Below are positions 15,915 to 25,177 of a stretch of 64,000 nucleotides of DNA, piece by piece. The position numbers were made by a program, and so were the translations under genes. The DNA comes from PALSA-911 sp963839645. GTDB taxonomy: Bacteria; Pseudomonadota; Alphaproteobacteria; Acetobacterales; Acetobacteraceae. The stretch spans positions 1,116,001-1,180,000 of the forward strand of contig CAWIVZ010000001.1 of NCBI GenBank assembly GCA_963839645.1. Reading direction: 5' to 3'. Under the pieces are notes generated by a model. That model worked only from the letters and a program-made list of their open reading frames with translations, had not been told where the DNA came from and made no database searches. Position 1 is the stretch's first letter. Each line of letters opens with the position of its first letter.

Positions 15915-17327
15915 CTAATGCCCGGCATTCTCGGCCGAGAAATCCGGCGCCGGAAGGCCCGACGCCTCCAACTGAGCGACCAGCGCGGCTTTTAGCCGGT
16001 CAAGCCCCGCCTCGCTGCTCGCCTCGCAGCGCGCCACCAGCACCGCCTGGGTGTTGGACGCCCGCAACAGCCACCATCCGTCCGGCGTGTTCACCCGCAC
16101 GCCGTCGATCGCGGCGACATCGGCGCCGTCCTGGCGCAGCCGCGCGGCAACCTCCTCGATCACCCCGAACTTGCGCCGGTCGTCGCAGTTGAAGCGCAGT
16201 TCCGGCGTGTTGATCACCTTCGGCATCGCGTTGTGCACCGCCGACAGGCTGGTCTCCATCCGCGCGACGATACCCAGCAGCCGGACGGCGGCATACAGTG
16301 CGTCGTCGAAGCCGTACCAATGCTCATCGTTGAAGAAGATATGGCCGGACATCTCGCCGGCGAGCGGAGAGCCCGTCTCCGCCATCTTCGCCTTGATCAG
16401 CGAATGTCCGGTCTTCCACATCAGCGGCTTGCCGCCGGCGCGGGCGATTTCGTCGAACAGCACCTGGCTCGCCTTCACGTCGGCGATGATGGTTGCACCG
16501 GGGTGGCGCGCCAGCATGTCGCGGCCCAGCACGATCAGCAGCTGATCCCCGAACAGGATCTGGCCCTTGTCATCCACCACGCCGATGCGGTCGGCGTCGC
16601 CGTCGAAGGCGATGCCGAGATCGGCCCCTTGTTCCGCCACGGTGGCGATCAGCTGCGCCAGATTGGCCGGCACGGTCGGGTCCGGATGATGGGCGGGGAA
16701 ATTGCCGTCCACGATGCCGTTCAGCACGGTGTGGTGCCCGGGCAGGATCCGCACCAGGCGCTGCAGCGCGTCGCCGGCGGCGCCGTTGCCGTTGTCCCAG
16801 ACCACCTTCAGCCGCCGTTCGCCGCCATCGTAATCGCCGGCCACGCGGGCGGCATAATCCGCGGCGATATCGATCGACAGCTCCGTACCAGGGCCCTCGG
16901 CCACCACATCGCCGATCGCCGCCATTTCGCCGATCCGGCGGATCTGCGCACCGAAGAACGGCTTGCCGCCCAGCATCATCTTGAAGCCGTTGTAGTTCGG
17001 CGGGTTGTGGCTGCCGGTGACCATGATCCCGCCCGCGGCGTGCAGCCGTGTCGTCGCGTAGTACAGCATCGGCGTCGGCCCGCGGCCAATGCGGATCACA
17101 TCGAGCCCGCTTGCCTTCAGACCATTCACCAGCGCCGCTTCCAGCCCCGGGCTGGACAGCCGCCCGTCATAGCCCACCACGACATTCCGCCCGCCATCCT
17201 GCGCGACGAGGGAGCCGAAGCAGCGGCCGATGGCGAACGCATCCGCCGCGCCCAGGGTCTGTCCGACAATGCCCCGGATATCGTATTCCCGCAGCGAGGT
17301 CGGGTCGAAAACATGCTTGAACTTCAT
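15915..17327 (-). CDS. Phosphomannomutase/phosphoglucomutase
   Basis: This alpha-D-phosphohexomutase interconverts mannose or glucose 6- and 1-phosphates, feeding sugar nucleotide and polysaccharide synthesis. The 470-residue protein has all four domains of the AlgC/ManB type: the phosphoserine loop TGSHNP (Ser106), the metal-binding FDGDADRIG, the sugar-recognition GEMSGHIFF, and a C-terminal phosphate-binding loop with RASNTQ. It lies in the same direction as galU upstream, separated by a dispersed repeat, and the two supply UDP-glucose precursors. Substrate preference cannot be read from sequence alone. Confidence 0.93.
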   Translation of the reverse strand: MKFKHVFDPTSLREYDIRGIVGQTLGAADAFAIGRCFGSLVAQDGGRNVVVGYDGRLSSPGLEAALVNGLKASGLDVIRIGRGPTPMLYYATTRLHAAGGIMVTGSHNPPNYNGFKMMLGGKPFFGAQIRRIGEMAAIGDVVAEGPGTELSIDIAADYAARVAGDYDGGERRLKVVWDNGNGAAGDALQRLVRILPGHHTVLNGIVDGNFPAHHPDPTVPANLAQLIATVAEQGADLGIAFDGDADRIGVVDDKGQILFGDQLLIVLGRDMLARHPGATIIADVKASQVLFDEIARAGGKPLMWKTGHSLIKAKMAETGSPLAGEMSGHIFFNDEHWYGFDDALYAAVRLLGIVARMETSLSAVHNAMPKVINTPELRFNCDDRRKFGVIEEVAARLRQDGADVAAIDGVRVNTPDGWWLLRASNTQAVLVARCEASSEAGLDRLKAALVAQLEASGLPAPDFSAENAGH

Positions 17328-17342
17328 CGATCCGTTTTCCGC

Positions 17343-17446
17343 TAGAGCATTAGCGGATCATGCTCTTCACATGATCCGATGAAAATGCTCGCCAAAACAA
17401 AGACTAGAGCAGGAGCGGCGATTCCACCTGAGCCGATCATGCTCTA
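17343..17446. repeat. Dispersed AGAGCAT/GATCATGCTCT palindromic repeat
   Basis: Two linked half-palindromes occupy the gap between the mutase and galU genes. TAGAGCA at 17343 pairs with a GATCATGCTCT at about 17356-17366, and TAGAGCA at 17405 pairs with GATCATGCTCTA at 17435-17446. Repeats built on AGAGCATGATCCG-like sequence are widespread between genes in alphaproteobacteria. It holds no coding frame and may form an RNA hairpin between the two genes. Confidence 0.6.
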
Positions 17447-17464
17447 AGACAGGTGAGGCTGAAA

Positions 17465-18352
17465 TCAGGCGCCGGTGTAGGTCTTCAGGAACGCCCGCAC
17501 CGCATCCGCCATTTCCGGCCGCTTCAGGGCAAAGGCGATCTGCGCCTCCAGGAAGCCGATCTTGTCGCCGCAATCGAAGCGCTTGCCCTCATAGCGTACC
17601 CCGTGGAATGGCTGGTGGCCGATCAGCTTGGCCATTCCGTCCGTCAGCTGCACCTCATTGCCGGCGCCCCGCTCCATGCGGGCGAGGTGGCCAATCACCT
17701 CCGGCATCAGCACATACCGCCCGATGATGGACAGGTTCGACGGAGCGTCCTTCGGCGCCGGCTTCTCCACCAAGCCCTTCACCTCCACCAGCCTGCCGTC
17801 GTCCCGGCCGATGTCGAGGATGCCATAGCGGTTGGTCTGCTCGCGGGGCACCTCTGTCACCGCCACCACGTTGCCGCCGGTTTCGCGATAGGCGTCGGCC
17901 AGCTGACCCAGGCAGGGCTGTTCCGACAGCACAAGGTCGTCGGGCAGCAGGATGGCGAAGGGGTCATCGCCGATGAACGTGCGGGCGCACCAGATGGCAT
18001 GGCCCAGCCCGAGCGGCACCTGCTGGCGCACCGTGACCATCGAGCCGGGCTCGACCCGCGTGGCTTCCAGCACCGCCAGCGCTTCCTGGCGGTTGCGCTC
18101 CCGCAGCGTGGCCTCCAATTCGAAGGCGATGTCGAAGTGCTCCACCAACGCGGTCTTGCCGCGCCCGGTGACCATGCAGAACTGATCGATCCCTGCCGCG
18201 CGGGCTTCCTCGATGGCGTATTGGATCAAGGGCTTGTCCACCACCGGCAGCATTTCCTTGGCCATCGCCTTGGTGGCGGGAAGGAAACGGGTGCCGAGGC
18301 CGGCGACGGGGAACACCGCCTTGCGAAGGGGCTTGGTCGATCGTTGGCTCAC
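17465..18352 (-). CDS. galU: UTP-glucose-1-phosphate uridylyltransferase
   Basis: GalU makes UDP-glucose from UTP and glucose 1-phosphate. The product of about 295 residues begins KPLRKAVFPVAGLGTRFLPA and continues AMAKEMLPVVDKPLIQYAIE, the nucleotide-binding core, with later LPDDLV, GLVEKP and GKRFDCGDK. GTG 18352 is chosen because GGGGAG lies just upstream and the family begins there; the open frame extends to 18463 without homology. It lies downstream of the efflux pump but has about 170 bp of upstream sequence for its own promoter. Confidence 0.95.
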   Translation of the reverse strand: MSQRSTKPLRKAVFPVAGLGTRFLPATKAMAKEMLPVVDKPLIQYAIEEARAAGIDQFCMVTGRGKTALVEHFDIAFELEATLRERNRQEALAVLEATRVEPGSMVTVRQQVPLGLGHAIWCARTFIGDDPFAILLPDDLVLSEQPCLGQLADAYRETGGNVVAVTEVPREQTNRYGILDIGRDDGRLVEVKGLVEKPAPKDAPSNLSIIGRYVLMPEVIGHLARMERGAGNEVQLTDGMAKLIGHQPFHGVRYEGKRFDCGDKIGFLEAQIAFALKRPEMADAVRAFLKTYTGA

Positions 18353-18520
18353 GCTGGGGCTCCCCTTGATATTTCGGACGGCAGATTTGGACACACAAAC
18401 GCGTCTATCCTGCGACACACGCCGGGGCAGAATTGTGGCAGCCGCCGCTCCCGTCCCCCGCACGTCCTACGCGTTGACGCGGATGGCGATCAAGGTGGGC
18501 GATTCCGGCTCACCGTCCGG

Positions 18521-20068
18521 CTACTCGGACGCCGCCTCGGCCATGTGCCGATGGTCGGTGAGCCTGGCCATGGCCCGGTGCGGACTGCGCATCAGCAGCA
18601 ACAGGAGCAGCGCCGGCAAGGTGGCGCCGATCATCAGCACGTAGTTGTCGGAGTAGGCGATGATGTGCGCCTGCCGGTTGATGGCCTCGTCCAGCAGCGC
18701 CGCGCCATGCTGGGTCGCCGGGTCCAGCAGCCGGGTCGTCGGGTTCAGCGCCTGGAGGGCGCGATTGAACGGTGTTACGGACGCGCCGATGATCTCATGC
18801 AGCGCCTGGGCGTTGTGGGTCAGCAGTGACGACGTGACCGATACCCCCACCGCGGCGCCGATGTTGCGCGACAGGCTGAACAGCGACGCCCCCTCGGTGC
18901 GCAACTCCGGCGACAATGTGGTGAACGCGAGCAATTGAAGCGGGGTGAAGACCAGCCCAAGCCCCGCCCCCTGGATGACGATCGCCGTGACGATGTCCCA
19001 CTGGGACACGTCGGGCGTCCATCCGGTCATGCGCCAGAACGACGAGCACATCAGCAACATGCCGGTGGCCACCAGGTAGCGCGGATCCATCCGCGTCGCC
19101 AACCGCCCCGAGATCATGATGGAACCGAGATTCCCCAGCCCGCGCGGCGCCATCACCAGGCCCGCTGCCGCGACCGGGTAGTTGCTGAGGATCTCCAGCC
19201 AGGGGGTCATCACCGTGAGGCTGGAAACCAGGATGGTGCCGACGGCGAACATCACCACGAGGCCGGCGGCGAAGTTCCGGTCCTTGAACAGCAGCGGCCG
19301 GATCAGCGGCCGCTGCGCGGTCAGCATGTGCACGACGAACAGATAGATGCCGAGGCCGGCCACCACCGCCTCGATCACGATCTCCCGCGAGCTGAACCAG
19401 TCCAGGTCCTGCCCGCGGTCGAGCATCAACTGCAGCGCGCCGATCCCGCCGGCCAGCGCGGCAAAGCCGATCCAATCGAACCGCAGGCTGCTCTGTGGCA
19501 GGGCGCTCGGCAGGAAAGCGAGCAAACCCAATGCCGCCAGCACGCCGAACGGCAGATTGATGTAGAACACCCAGCGCCAGTTATACATCTCGGTCAGATA
19601 GCCGCCGAGCGTCGGGCCCATGATCGGCCCGATCATCACCCCCACGCCCCAGATCGCCATGGCGAAGCCGCGCTGCTCGTGCGGGTAGATGTCCAACAGG
19701 GTGGATTGCGACAGCGGCACCAGCGCCGCGCTGAACATGCCCTGCAACAGGCGAAACAGCACCATCTGCTCCAACGACTGCGCCGCGCCGCACAGCATGG
19801 AAGCCAGCGTGAAGCCGACGATGCAGGTGACGTACAGCAACTTTCGCCCGAACCGTGCCGCCAGCCAGCCGACCGGCCCGGTCATCATCGCCGCGGCGGT
19901 GATATAGGACGTGATCACCCAGGTGATCTCGTCGGAACTGGCCGAGAAATTGCCTTGCATATAGGGCAGGGCGACATTGGCGATGGTCTGGTCCAACGAC
20001 TGCAGCAAGGTGGCGCCGATGGCGCAGGCTGTGATCATCCCCCGATGAGGGACCCGGTCCGTGCTCAT
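18521..20068 (-). CDS. DHA2-family MFS drug efflux permease (EmrB/QacA-like)
   Basis: The 515-residue protein has about 14 hydrophobic helices. EmrB/QacA marks are DQTIANVALPYMQGNF in helix 1, GWLAARFGRKLL in the loop between helices 2 and 3, and the signature GPIMGPTLGGYLTEMYNWRW followed by VFYINLPFG. Such pumps use the proton gradient to export drugs and detergents. No EmrA-type periplasmic adaptor or outer-membrane channel is nearby, so partner proteins, if any, are elsewhere. A palindromic repeat directly precedes its start. Confidence 0.92.
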   Translation of the reverse strand: MSTDRVPHRGMITACAIGATLLQSLDQTIANVALPYMQGNFSASSDEITWVITSYITAAAMMTGPVGWLAARFGRKLLYVTCIVGFTLASMLCGAAQSLEQMVLFRLLQGMFSAALVPLSQSTLLDIYPHEQRGFAMAIWGVGVMIGPIMGPTLGGYLTEMYNWRWVFYINLPFGVLAALGLLAFLPSALPQSSLRFDWIGFAALAGGIGALQLMLDRGQDLDWFSSREIVIEAVVAGLGIYLFVVHMLTAQRPLIRPLLFKDRNFAAGLVVMFAVGTILVSSLTVMTPWLEILSNYPVAAAGLVMAPRGLGNLGSIMISGRLATRMDPRYLVATGMLLMCSSFWRMTGWTPDVSQWDIVTAIVIQGAGLGLVFTPLQLLAFTTLSPELRTEGASLFSLSRNIGAAVGVSVTSSLLTHNAQALHEIIGASVTPFNRALQALNPTTRLLDPATQHGAALLDEAINRQAHIIAYSDNYVLMIGATLPALLLLLLMRSPHRAMARLTDHRHMAEAASE

Positions 20069-20075
20069 CGGCTAG

Positions 20076-20206
20076 CTAAGCAAGGCGGGGGGCGCTGCCC
20101 CCTCGACCCCCGCCAGAGGCTCGCCTCTGGACTCCTGGTATAGGGTTTCCAAAGGGCGAGCCCTTTGGCGGGGTCCAGGGGCGGCGCCCCTGGTCTTGCT
20201 TGGCAT
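20076..20206. repeat. Large palindromic repeat, copy 2
   Basis: This is an imperfect inverted repeat with arms of about 20076-20138 and 20143-20206, built from the same units as the 4888-5088 element: GGGGGGCGCTGCCCC, CCCCCGCCAGAGGCTCGCC, and the mirrored GGCGAGCCCTTTGGCGGGG and GGTCCAGGGG. The short central spacer lacks the extra 25-bp inverted repeat of copy 1. It fills the 140-bp gap between two leftward genes, the GST and the efflux pump. No reading frame is inside it. Confidence 0.85.
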
Positions 20207-20208
20207 AC

Positions 20209-20949
20209 CTAAACAGCCAGCCCGCCGGTAGCCGGAGCCGGCCGGGCCCGCTGATTGTACATGATCTTCTGCCGCCGTTCGCGTTCCTCCGGCGGCAGCT
20301 TCGCGGGGTCCTCGGCCAGTTCAGCGCCGACCGCCAGACCCCGCTGGATCGCCGGACGGGCGCTGAGTTCATCGAACCAGCGCTTGAAATACTTGAAGTC
20401 CTCAATGTCCTGGCCCTGCGCCTTCCAGTTCACGCACCACGGATAGCAGATCATGTCGGCGATCGTGTATTCGTCGCCCGCGAGATAGCGGCGGTCATAC
20501 AGCCGGTTGTTCAGCACGCCATACAGCCGGTTGGCTTCGTCGGTGAAGCGGCGCACGGCATAGGACTGGTCGCCCTGGGCGTCGCCGAGCCGGCGGAAAT
20601 GGCCGCATTCGCCGAGCTTCGGCCCCTGGTTCGCCATCTGCCAGATCAGCCATTCCGTGACCTCGTATTTCTGGCGCAGACCCTGCGGGAAGAATTTTCC
20701 AGCCTTCTCGGCGATGTACAGCATGATCGCGCCGGACTCGAACACGCTGAACGGCCCGCCGCCATCGGCGGGCGCGGTATCGACCAGCACCGGCATGCGG
20801 TGGTTCGGGTTCATCTTCAGGAATGCCTCGGAGAACTGATCGCCCCGGCCGATATGCACCGGCACGATGCGGTACTCCAGCCCGCATTCCTCCAGCAGGA
20901 TGGTGACCTTCTTGCCGTTCGGCGTCGGCCAGTAATGCAGTTCGAGCAT
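20209..20949 (-). CDS. Glutathione S-transferase family protein (Ure2/YghU-like)
   Basis: The 246-residue protein has an N-terminal thioredoxin-fold domain (LELHYWPTPNGKKVTILLEE, PNHRMPVLVD, FESGAIMLYIAEK) and an all-helical C-terminal domain (EYTIADMICYPW). The TPNGKKV active-site loop, which has asparagine rather than a catalytic Tyr/Ser/Cys, is typical of the Nu/Ure2-like class that includes YfcG and YghU disulfide-bond oxidoreductases. It is the last gene of the long leftward operon, 21 bp after the molybdenum hydroxylase large subunit. Its role there could be detoxifying an intermediate, by inference. Confidence 0.88.
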   Translation of the reverse strand: MLELHYWPTPNGKKVTILLEECGLEYRIVPVHIGRGDQFSEAFLKMNPNHRMPVLVDTAPADGGGPFSVFESGAIMLYIAEKAGKFFPQGLRQKYEVTEWLIWQMANQGPKLGECGHFRRLGDAQGDQSYAVRRFTDEANRLYGVLNNRLYDRRYLAGDEYTIADMICYPWCVNWKAQGQDIEDFKYFKRWFDELSARPAIQRGLAVGAELAEDPAKLPPEERERRQKIMYNQRARPAPATGGLAV

Positions 20950-20970
20950 GGTCCGTTCCCCTGTCTGTTT

Positions 20971-23085
20971 TCAGTTTTGCAGCAGTGCCGCCATGATCCG
21001 CTCGCGCGACAGCGGCATGTCGCGGATGCGGGTGCCGAGCGCGTGGGCGACCGCGTTGCCGATCGCCGCCGCGGTCGGCCCGAAGCTGCATTCGCCCATG
21101 CCGAGTGACGGCAGTTCCGGCGCGTGGATCAGTTCCACCGTCACGTCCGGCACTTCGGAAAACCGCAGGATCGGGTAGCTGGCCCATCCCAGCGTGCCGA
21201 TCCCGTCCGGGCCAAGCACAACCTGTTCCTTCAGCGTCATGCTGGCGGCATGCAGGATGCCGCCCTCCACCTGGTTGCGCGCTCCGTCCGGATTGATCAC
21301 CAGCCCGGCATCGGCCACGCACCAGACATGGCGCAGCCGCACTTCCTGGTCGACATCCAGTTCGACCACCACCGCGGCATAGGCGGCGCGGTTCTTGTAG
21401 CGCGAGAAGGCGATCCCACGCCCGTGCCCGGTGCCGGCGGGCCCACGCGCGGTCCAGCCGGACAAGCGCGCCACGCTTTCGATCACTCGGCGGGCGCGAG
21501 GTTCCGACAGGATCGACAGCCGGTACGCCACCGGATCCTGCCCGGCGCGCTCGGCCAGTTCGTCGATCATGCATTCCATCGCAAAGACGTTCGGCAAGGC
21601 GCCCAGGCCGCGCAGCGATGACGTGCGCACCGGACAATCCGTCACCAAATGATGCAGCACCCGCTTGGCCGGAATGTCATACAGCGGCACGGCGTTGCGC
21701 GTGCCGCCGCCGCCGGCGGTCTCCGGCGGATCGAAGGGCCGTGTTTGCGGCTTCGGCCCCGGCAGAGCGTCGGCGGCCAGCATCGTGCCGCCGAACGTCG
21801 TGCGTCCGACATGCGGTCCGGCCCAGATCTCCGCCATCCAGTCCGCCGGCTTCCCGGCATCGTCCACCGCCACGCGCAGCCGCACCGATTGCGCGGTGCT
21901 GAACGGCTCGTAAGCAAACTCCTCCTCGCGCATCCACTGCACGCGGATGCAATGACCGGGGATCTCGCGCGCGATCAGCGCCGCATCCAGCGCCGCGTCG
22001 TCCGCGCCGTTATGGCCGTAGCAGCCGGCGCCATGGGCGTGGCGCACCGTGATGGTCGCCTTGTCCAGCCCCATCACATCGGCCAGCGCCGCGCGCAGCG
22101 GATAGACCCCCTGGGTGTGGCTCCAGACGCTCAGATGGCCATCGCGATATTCCGCCAGGCCGCAAGACGGCGCGATGGCCGCGTGCGCGACATAGGGCCG
22201 GGAATAGATGGCTTCCACGACCACCGGCGCATCCGGCGGCGTCGGCGGTTCGCCGACGATCCGCTCGATCGCCCCGGCGCGCCCAACCAGCCAGCCGGCC
22301 TCGCCCTGCGCGGCGGTAAAGCTGCGGGCATGCTCCCAGGTCGCATGCGCGGGCGCTGCCGCCGCCGCGCGCTGCACCGCGGTTTCATCGGCGCCGACAA
22401 AGGCAACGAAATCCCCGATGCGGACGATGCGATAATCACCATGGGCGGCCCGTCGCAATCCCGCCTCGTCCAGTGCCGCCAGGCGGGCCAACCGGCCAGG
22501 CTGGCGCAGGATGCGGGCATGCAGCATATCCGGCCGCACGATATCGTGGATGAACCCGGCCCCGGTCAGCTTCGCCGGCAGGTCCACGCGGGGCACGCTC
22601 TGCCCGACGACGCGGTAGGCGCTGTATGGCTTCGGCGTCGCATTCCCCTCCGCCTCATGCGCGAGATCCTCGGCGTTGGCGAAATTCCAGTAATCGAAGC
22701 CGGTGGGCGCATCCCCGCGCAGGAATTCACCGTCCTCGACGCGCAAATCCTCGGGGCTGCAATTCAGCCGCCGCGCCAGCCGGTCCAGCACCCGCGCGCG
22801 CACCTCCGCCATGATCAGGCGAACCGACGCGCCGGACATTTCGATGGACATACTGGAGGACGTCGACCCCTCGTCCGGGGCCGCCTCGGTATCGCCGGCC
22901 AGGATGGAGATGCGGCCGAGCCCGACATCCAGTTCCTCCGCGGCGATCTGGCTGAGCGCCGTCAGCACGCCCTGGCCGATCTCCACCTTGCCGACGGCCA
23001 GATGCACGCGCCGATCCGGATCGAACCGCACCCACCGGTCCAGCCGGCGGTTATTGGCAACACTCAGCGGCAGGGGCGCGTTCAT
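20971..23085 (-). CDS. Xanthine dehydrogenase-family molybdopterin-binding subunit
   Basis: This is the large catalytic subunit of a molybdenum hydroxylase that inserts water-derived oxygen into a C-H bond of an aldehyde or N-heterocycle. The product of about 704 residues has GKVEIGQGVLTALSQIAAEE, AHGAGCYGHNGADDAA and SSLRGLGALPNVFAME in the cofactor domains, and near the C-terminus GMGECSFGPTAAAIGNA with the conserved catalytic glutamate. No Tat signal or haem motif is present. ATG 23085 overlaps the stop of the 2Fe-2S subunit gene. With only two subunits and no FAD subunit it resembles isoquinoline oxidoreductase or nicotinate dehydrogenase types. The substrate is unknown, although the operon context suggests a nitrogenous compound. 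Confidence 0.88.
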   Translation of the reverse strand: MNAPLPLSVANNRRLDRWVRFDPDRRVHLAVGKVEIGQGVLTALSQIAAEELDVGLGRISILAGDTEAAPDEGSTSSSMSIEMSGASVRLIMAEVRARVLDRLARRLNCSPEDLRVEDGEFLRGDAPTGFDYWNFANAEDLAHEAEGNATPKPYSAYRVVGQSVPRVDLPAKLTGAGFIHDIVRPDMLHARILRQPGRLARLAALDEAGLRRAAHGDYRIVRIGDFVAFVGADETAVQRAAAAAPAHATWEHARSFTAAQGEAGWLVGRAGAIERIVGEPPTPPDAPVVVEAIYSRPYVAHAAIAPSCGLAEYRDGHLSVWSHTQGVYPLRAALADVMGLDKATITVRHAHGAGCYGHNGADDAALDAALIAREIPGHCIRVQWMREEEFAYEPFSTAQSVRLRVAVDDAGKPADWMAEIWAGPHVGRTTFGGTMLAADALPGPKPQTRPFDPPETAGGGGTRNAVPLYDIPAKRVLHHLVTDCPVRTSSLRGLGALPNVFAMECMIDELAERAGQDPVAYRLSILSEPRARRVIESVARLSGWTARGPAGTGHGRGIAFSRYKNRAAYAAVVVELDVDQEVRLRHVWCVADAGLVINPDGARNQVEGGILHAASMTLKEQVVLGPDGIGTLGWASYPILRFSEVPDVTVELIHAPELPSLGMGECSFGPTAAAIGNAVAHALGTRIRDMPLSRERIMAALLQN

Positions 23086-23540
23086 GCCGCCGCTCCCGCC
23101 AGCATTTCCGCCGCCCGCGCGACGGCGCGAAGGATCCGATGATGCGTGCCGCAGCGGCAAAGATGCTTGTCCAGCGCGGCAACGATGTCCGCCCGGCCGG
23201 GGGTTGGATTGCGGTCCAGCAGCGCTTTGGCGCTGATCAGAATGCCCGACAGGCAATAGCCGCACTGCCCGGCCTGCTCCTCCAGGAAGGCCTGCACCAG
23301 CACATGGTCTCGCAGGCTTTCCACGGTGCTGACCCGCCGGCCCGCGACGCTGCCGACCTCACGGGAGCAGGCATAGGTCGGCTCCCCGTCCAGCAGCACC
23401 ATGCAGGTTCCGCATTGCTCCAGGCCACAGCCATAGCGCGGGCCCTTCAGCTCCAGTTCGTTGCGCAGCACATCCAGCAACGGCACGTCCGCCGCGGCTG
23501 AAACCTGCACCGCCTGGCCGTTCACCTCGAATGCGATCAT
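23082..23540 (-). CDS. 2Fe-2S subunit of molybdenum hydroxylase
   Basis: This 152-residue small subunit carries two [2Fe-2S] clusters. The N-terminal plant-ferredoxin domain has GCGLEQCGTCMVLLDGE then YAC. The C-terminal helical domain has QCGYCLSGILISAKALL and HLCRCGTHHRI. It matches IorA/CoxS-type proteins and passes electrons from the molybdenum centre. It overlaps the large-subunit gene by 4 bp. Because no FAD subunit follows, electrons probably go to a cytochrome or other carrier encoded elsewhere. Confidence 0.93.
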   Translation of the reverse strand: MIAFEVNGQAVQVSAAADVPLLDVLRNELELKGPRYGCGLEQCGTCMVLLDGEPTYACSREVGSVAGRRVSTVESLRDHVLVQAFLEEQAGQCGYCLSGILISAKALLDRNPTPGRADIVAALDKHLCRCGTHHRILRAVARAAEMLAGAAA

Positions 23541-23615
23541 GTCATCCCCCCGGATACGCCGCCCGCCGTCGCGAACAGCTTAGCGGTTCGCGGCACAGGC
23601 GCCAGGGTGGCGCGG

Positions 23616-24791
23616 TCAGGCCGCGTCCATCGCCCGGGCGACGGCGAGCAGATCGAGATCGGTGCCGTGTCCGCCGACGATGGACAAGCCGACCGGCGCG
23701 CCGTCAACCGTCGCTCCAGGCAGGTTCACCTGTGGCACGCCGGTCAGCCCGCCATGGCTGGTCAGGCAAGAAATCCGATCGCGCGGATGCGCCAATGCCG
23801 CGATCGACTGGCCGAGCTTCGGTGCCGGAAACGGCGTGGTGGGCAGGCACAGGATCGTGCCGGGCGGCAGCAACTGCCGCATGCGCGCCTTGGCCTCGAT
23901 CCGCATCAAGGCCGCACGGCCGCGCTCATGGTTGCTGAACGACGATCCCAGCACCAGACCGCTGGCAACGCCAAAGGCAAAGCGTGGGTTCCATTCATCG
24001 ATCCAGGGCTGGAAGGTGGTCCAGGCCTCACTCGATTGGCCAACCCGCTGTGCCCATTGCCAGACCGACAGGCCAGGCGGCGCCATGATCTCGTCGCGGC
24101 TATGGCCGATCAGCTTGCCGAGGCGGGCCACCATCGGTTCCAGCGCCTCACGCACATTGCCATCGGCGAAACCGAACGCGTCGATGGCCACGATTAGACG
24201 CGTGGGCAATTGTGCCGGCACCGCGGCGCCGAACACTGCTTCTCCCACACGGGCAAAAGTTGCACCGTCGCGCGCGAACCAGCCTACCGTGTCGGAACTT
24301 GGCGCCTGTTGCGTGATACCGGAAAAATCGATCCGCCCATGCGTCGGCCGTATGCCGTACAGTCCGCAAAAGCTGGCGGGCACCCGGACGGAGCCACCGG
24401 TATCCGTGCCCAAGGCAAAGTCGCAAACTCCGCCGGCCACCGCGGAAGCGGACCCGCTGGACGAGCCGCCTGGCACCCGATCCGGCGCGCGCGGATTGAC
24501 CGGCGTGCCGGTGTAGGGGTTCTCCCCGAGAATTCCGAGCGACACCTCATCGGTCGCGGTCTTGCCGATCACACCGGCCCCGGCCTGTAATAGCCGCTCC
24601 ACGATCCAGGCGTGCGACGTGGGTATCGGGTGCGCCCGTTCCCAGTCGGGATTGCCTCCGCCGGTCGGCACCCCGGCGACGTCGATCAGATCCTTGACCG
24701 CGAAGTTCAGGCCATCCAGCGGCCCGCCTGGCCGCCCACTGACCGTGCAGCGCGGACCGGGAACGAATGCATTGAGCCGATCTTCCGTCAT
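23616..24791 (-). CDS. Amidase-signature hydrolase
   Basis: This 391-residue amidase-signature enzyme has the Ser-cisSer-Lys triad visible: Lys33 in NFAVKDLIDVAG, serines 110-112 in PGGSSSGSA, and nucleophile Ser134 in DTGGSVRVPAS. It hydrolyses an amide or urea-type C-N bond; the exact substrate is not readable. Its start overlaps the stop of the AtzH-like gene, and the order AtzG-, AtzE-, AtzH-like then amidase recalls pathways for biuret-type compounds. It is shorter than the AtzF-like gene at the head of the operon and lacks an allophanate C-terminal domain. Confidence 0.85.
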   Translation of the reverse strand: MTEDRLNAFVPGPRCTVSGRPGGPLDGLNFAVKDLIDVAGVPTGGGNPDWERAHPIPTSHAWIVERLLQAGAGVIGKTATDEVSLGILGENPYTGTPVNPRAPDRVPGGSSSGSASAVAGGVCDFALGTDTGGSVRVPASFCGLYGIRPTHGRIDFSGITQQAPSSDTVGWFARDGATFARVGEAVFGAAVPAQLPTRLIVAIDAFGFADGNVREALEPMVARLGKLIGHSRDEIMAPPGLSVWQWAQRVGQSSEAWTTFQPWIDEWNPRFAFGVASGLVLGSSFSNHERGRAALMRIEAKARMRQLLPPGTILCLPTTPFPAPKLGQSIAALAHPRDRISCLTSHGGLTGVPQVNLPGATVDGAPVGLSIVGGHGTDLDLLAVARAMDAA

Positions 24792-25177
24792 GCGGGGTTG
24801 TCGATCAGGCTCACATGTGCGGCCACGATCCGCCAGCCCTGGGGCATGCGCACCCAGGATTGCATCTGCCGGCCGATCTTGCCGGGGGCGGACTCCCGAT
24901 GGAACAACGTGGATGCGATGGCGAAATCACGGCCATAAGTGCTGATAACCGTCCGCGACAGCCGGCGCGACAATCCGGCGGGCGACCGTCCGGCGCGGAA
25001 CGCCTGGATTTCCTTTGCCCCGTACAGATTTTCGTTGATGCCGTAGCGGATCGTTTGGGGCAGGTCCGAGAACATCGCCGTGAGGCCCGCGACATCATTG
25101 CTCATCAGCGCCACTTCATAGGCGGCGAAACACGCCTCCACTTCGGCGACGATGTCAGGCAGGTCGATCTCCATCAT
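24788..25177 (-). CDS. AtzH-like (DUF3225) protein
   Basis: This 129-residue protein matches the DUF3225/AtzH pattern, with an NTF2-like/SnoaL-type fold: VEACFAAYEVALMSNDVAGL, TIRYGINENLYG and SWVRMPQGWRIVAAHVSLID. In studied cyanuric-acid pathways AtzH converts 1,3-dicarboxyurea to allophanate. ATG 25177 is within the stop of the AtzE-like gene and its own stop overlaps the following amidase, so translation is coupled on both sides. The role in this organism is inferred from family and context. Confidence 0.82.
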   Translation of the reverse strand: MMEIDLPDIVAEVEACFAAYEVALMSNDVAGLTAMFSDLPQTIRYGINENLYGAKEIQAFRAGRSPAGLSRRLSRTVISTYGRDFAIASTLFHRESAPGKIGRQMQSWVRMPQGWRIVAAHVSLIDNPA

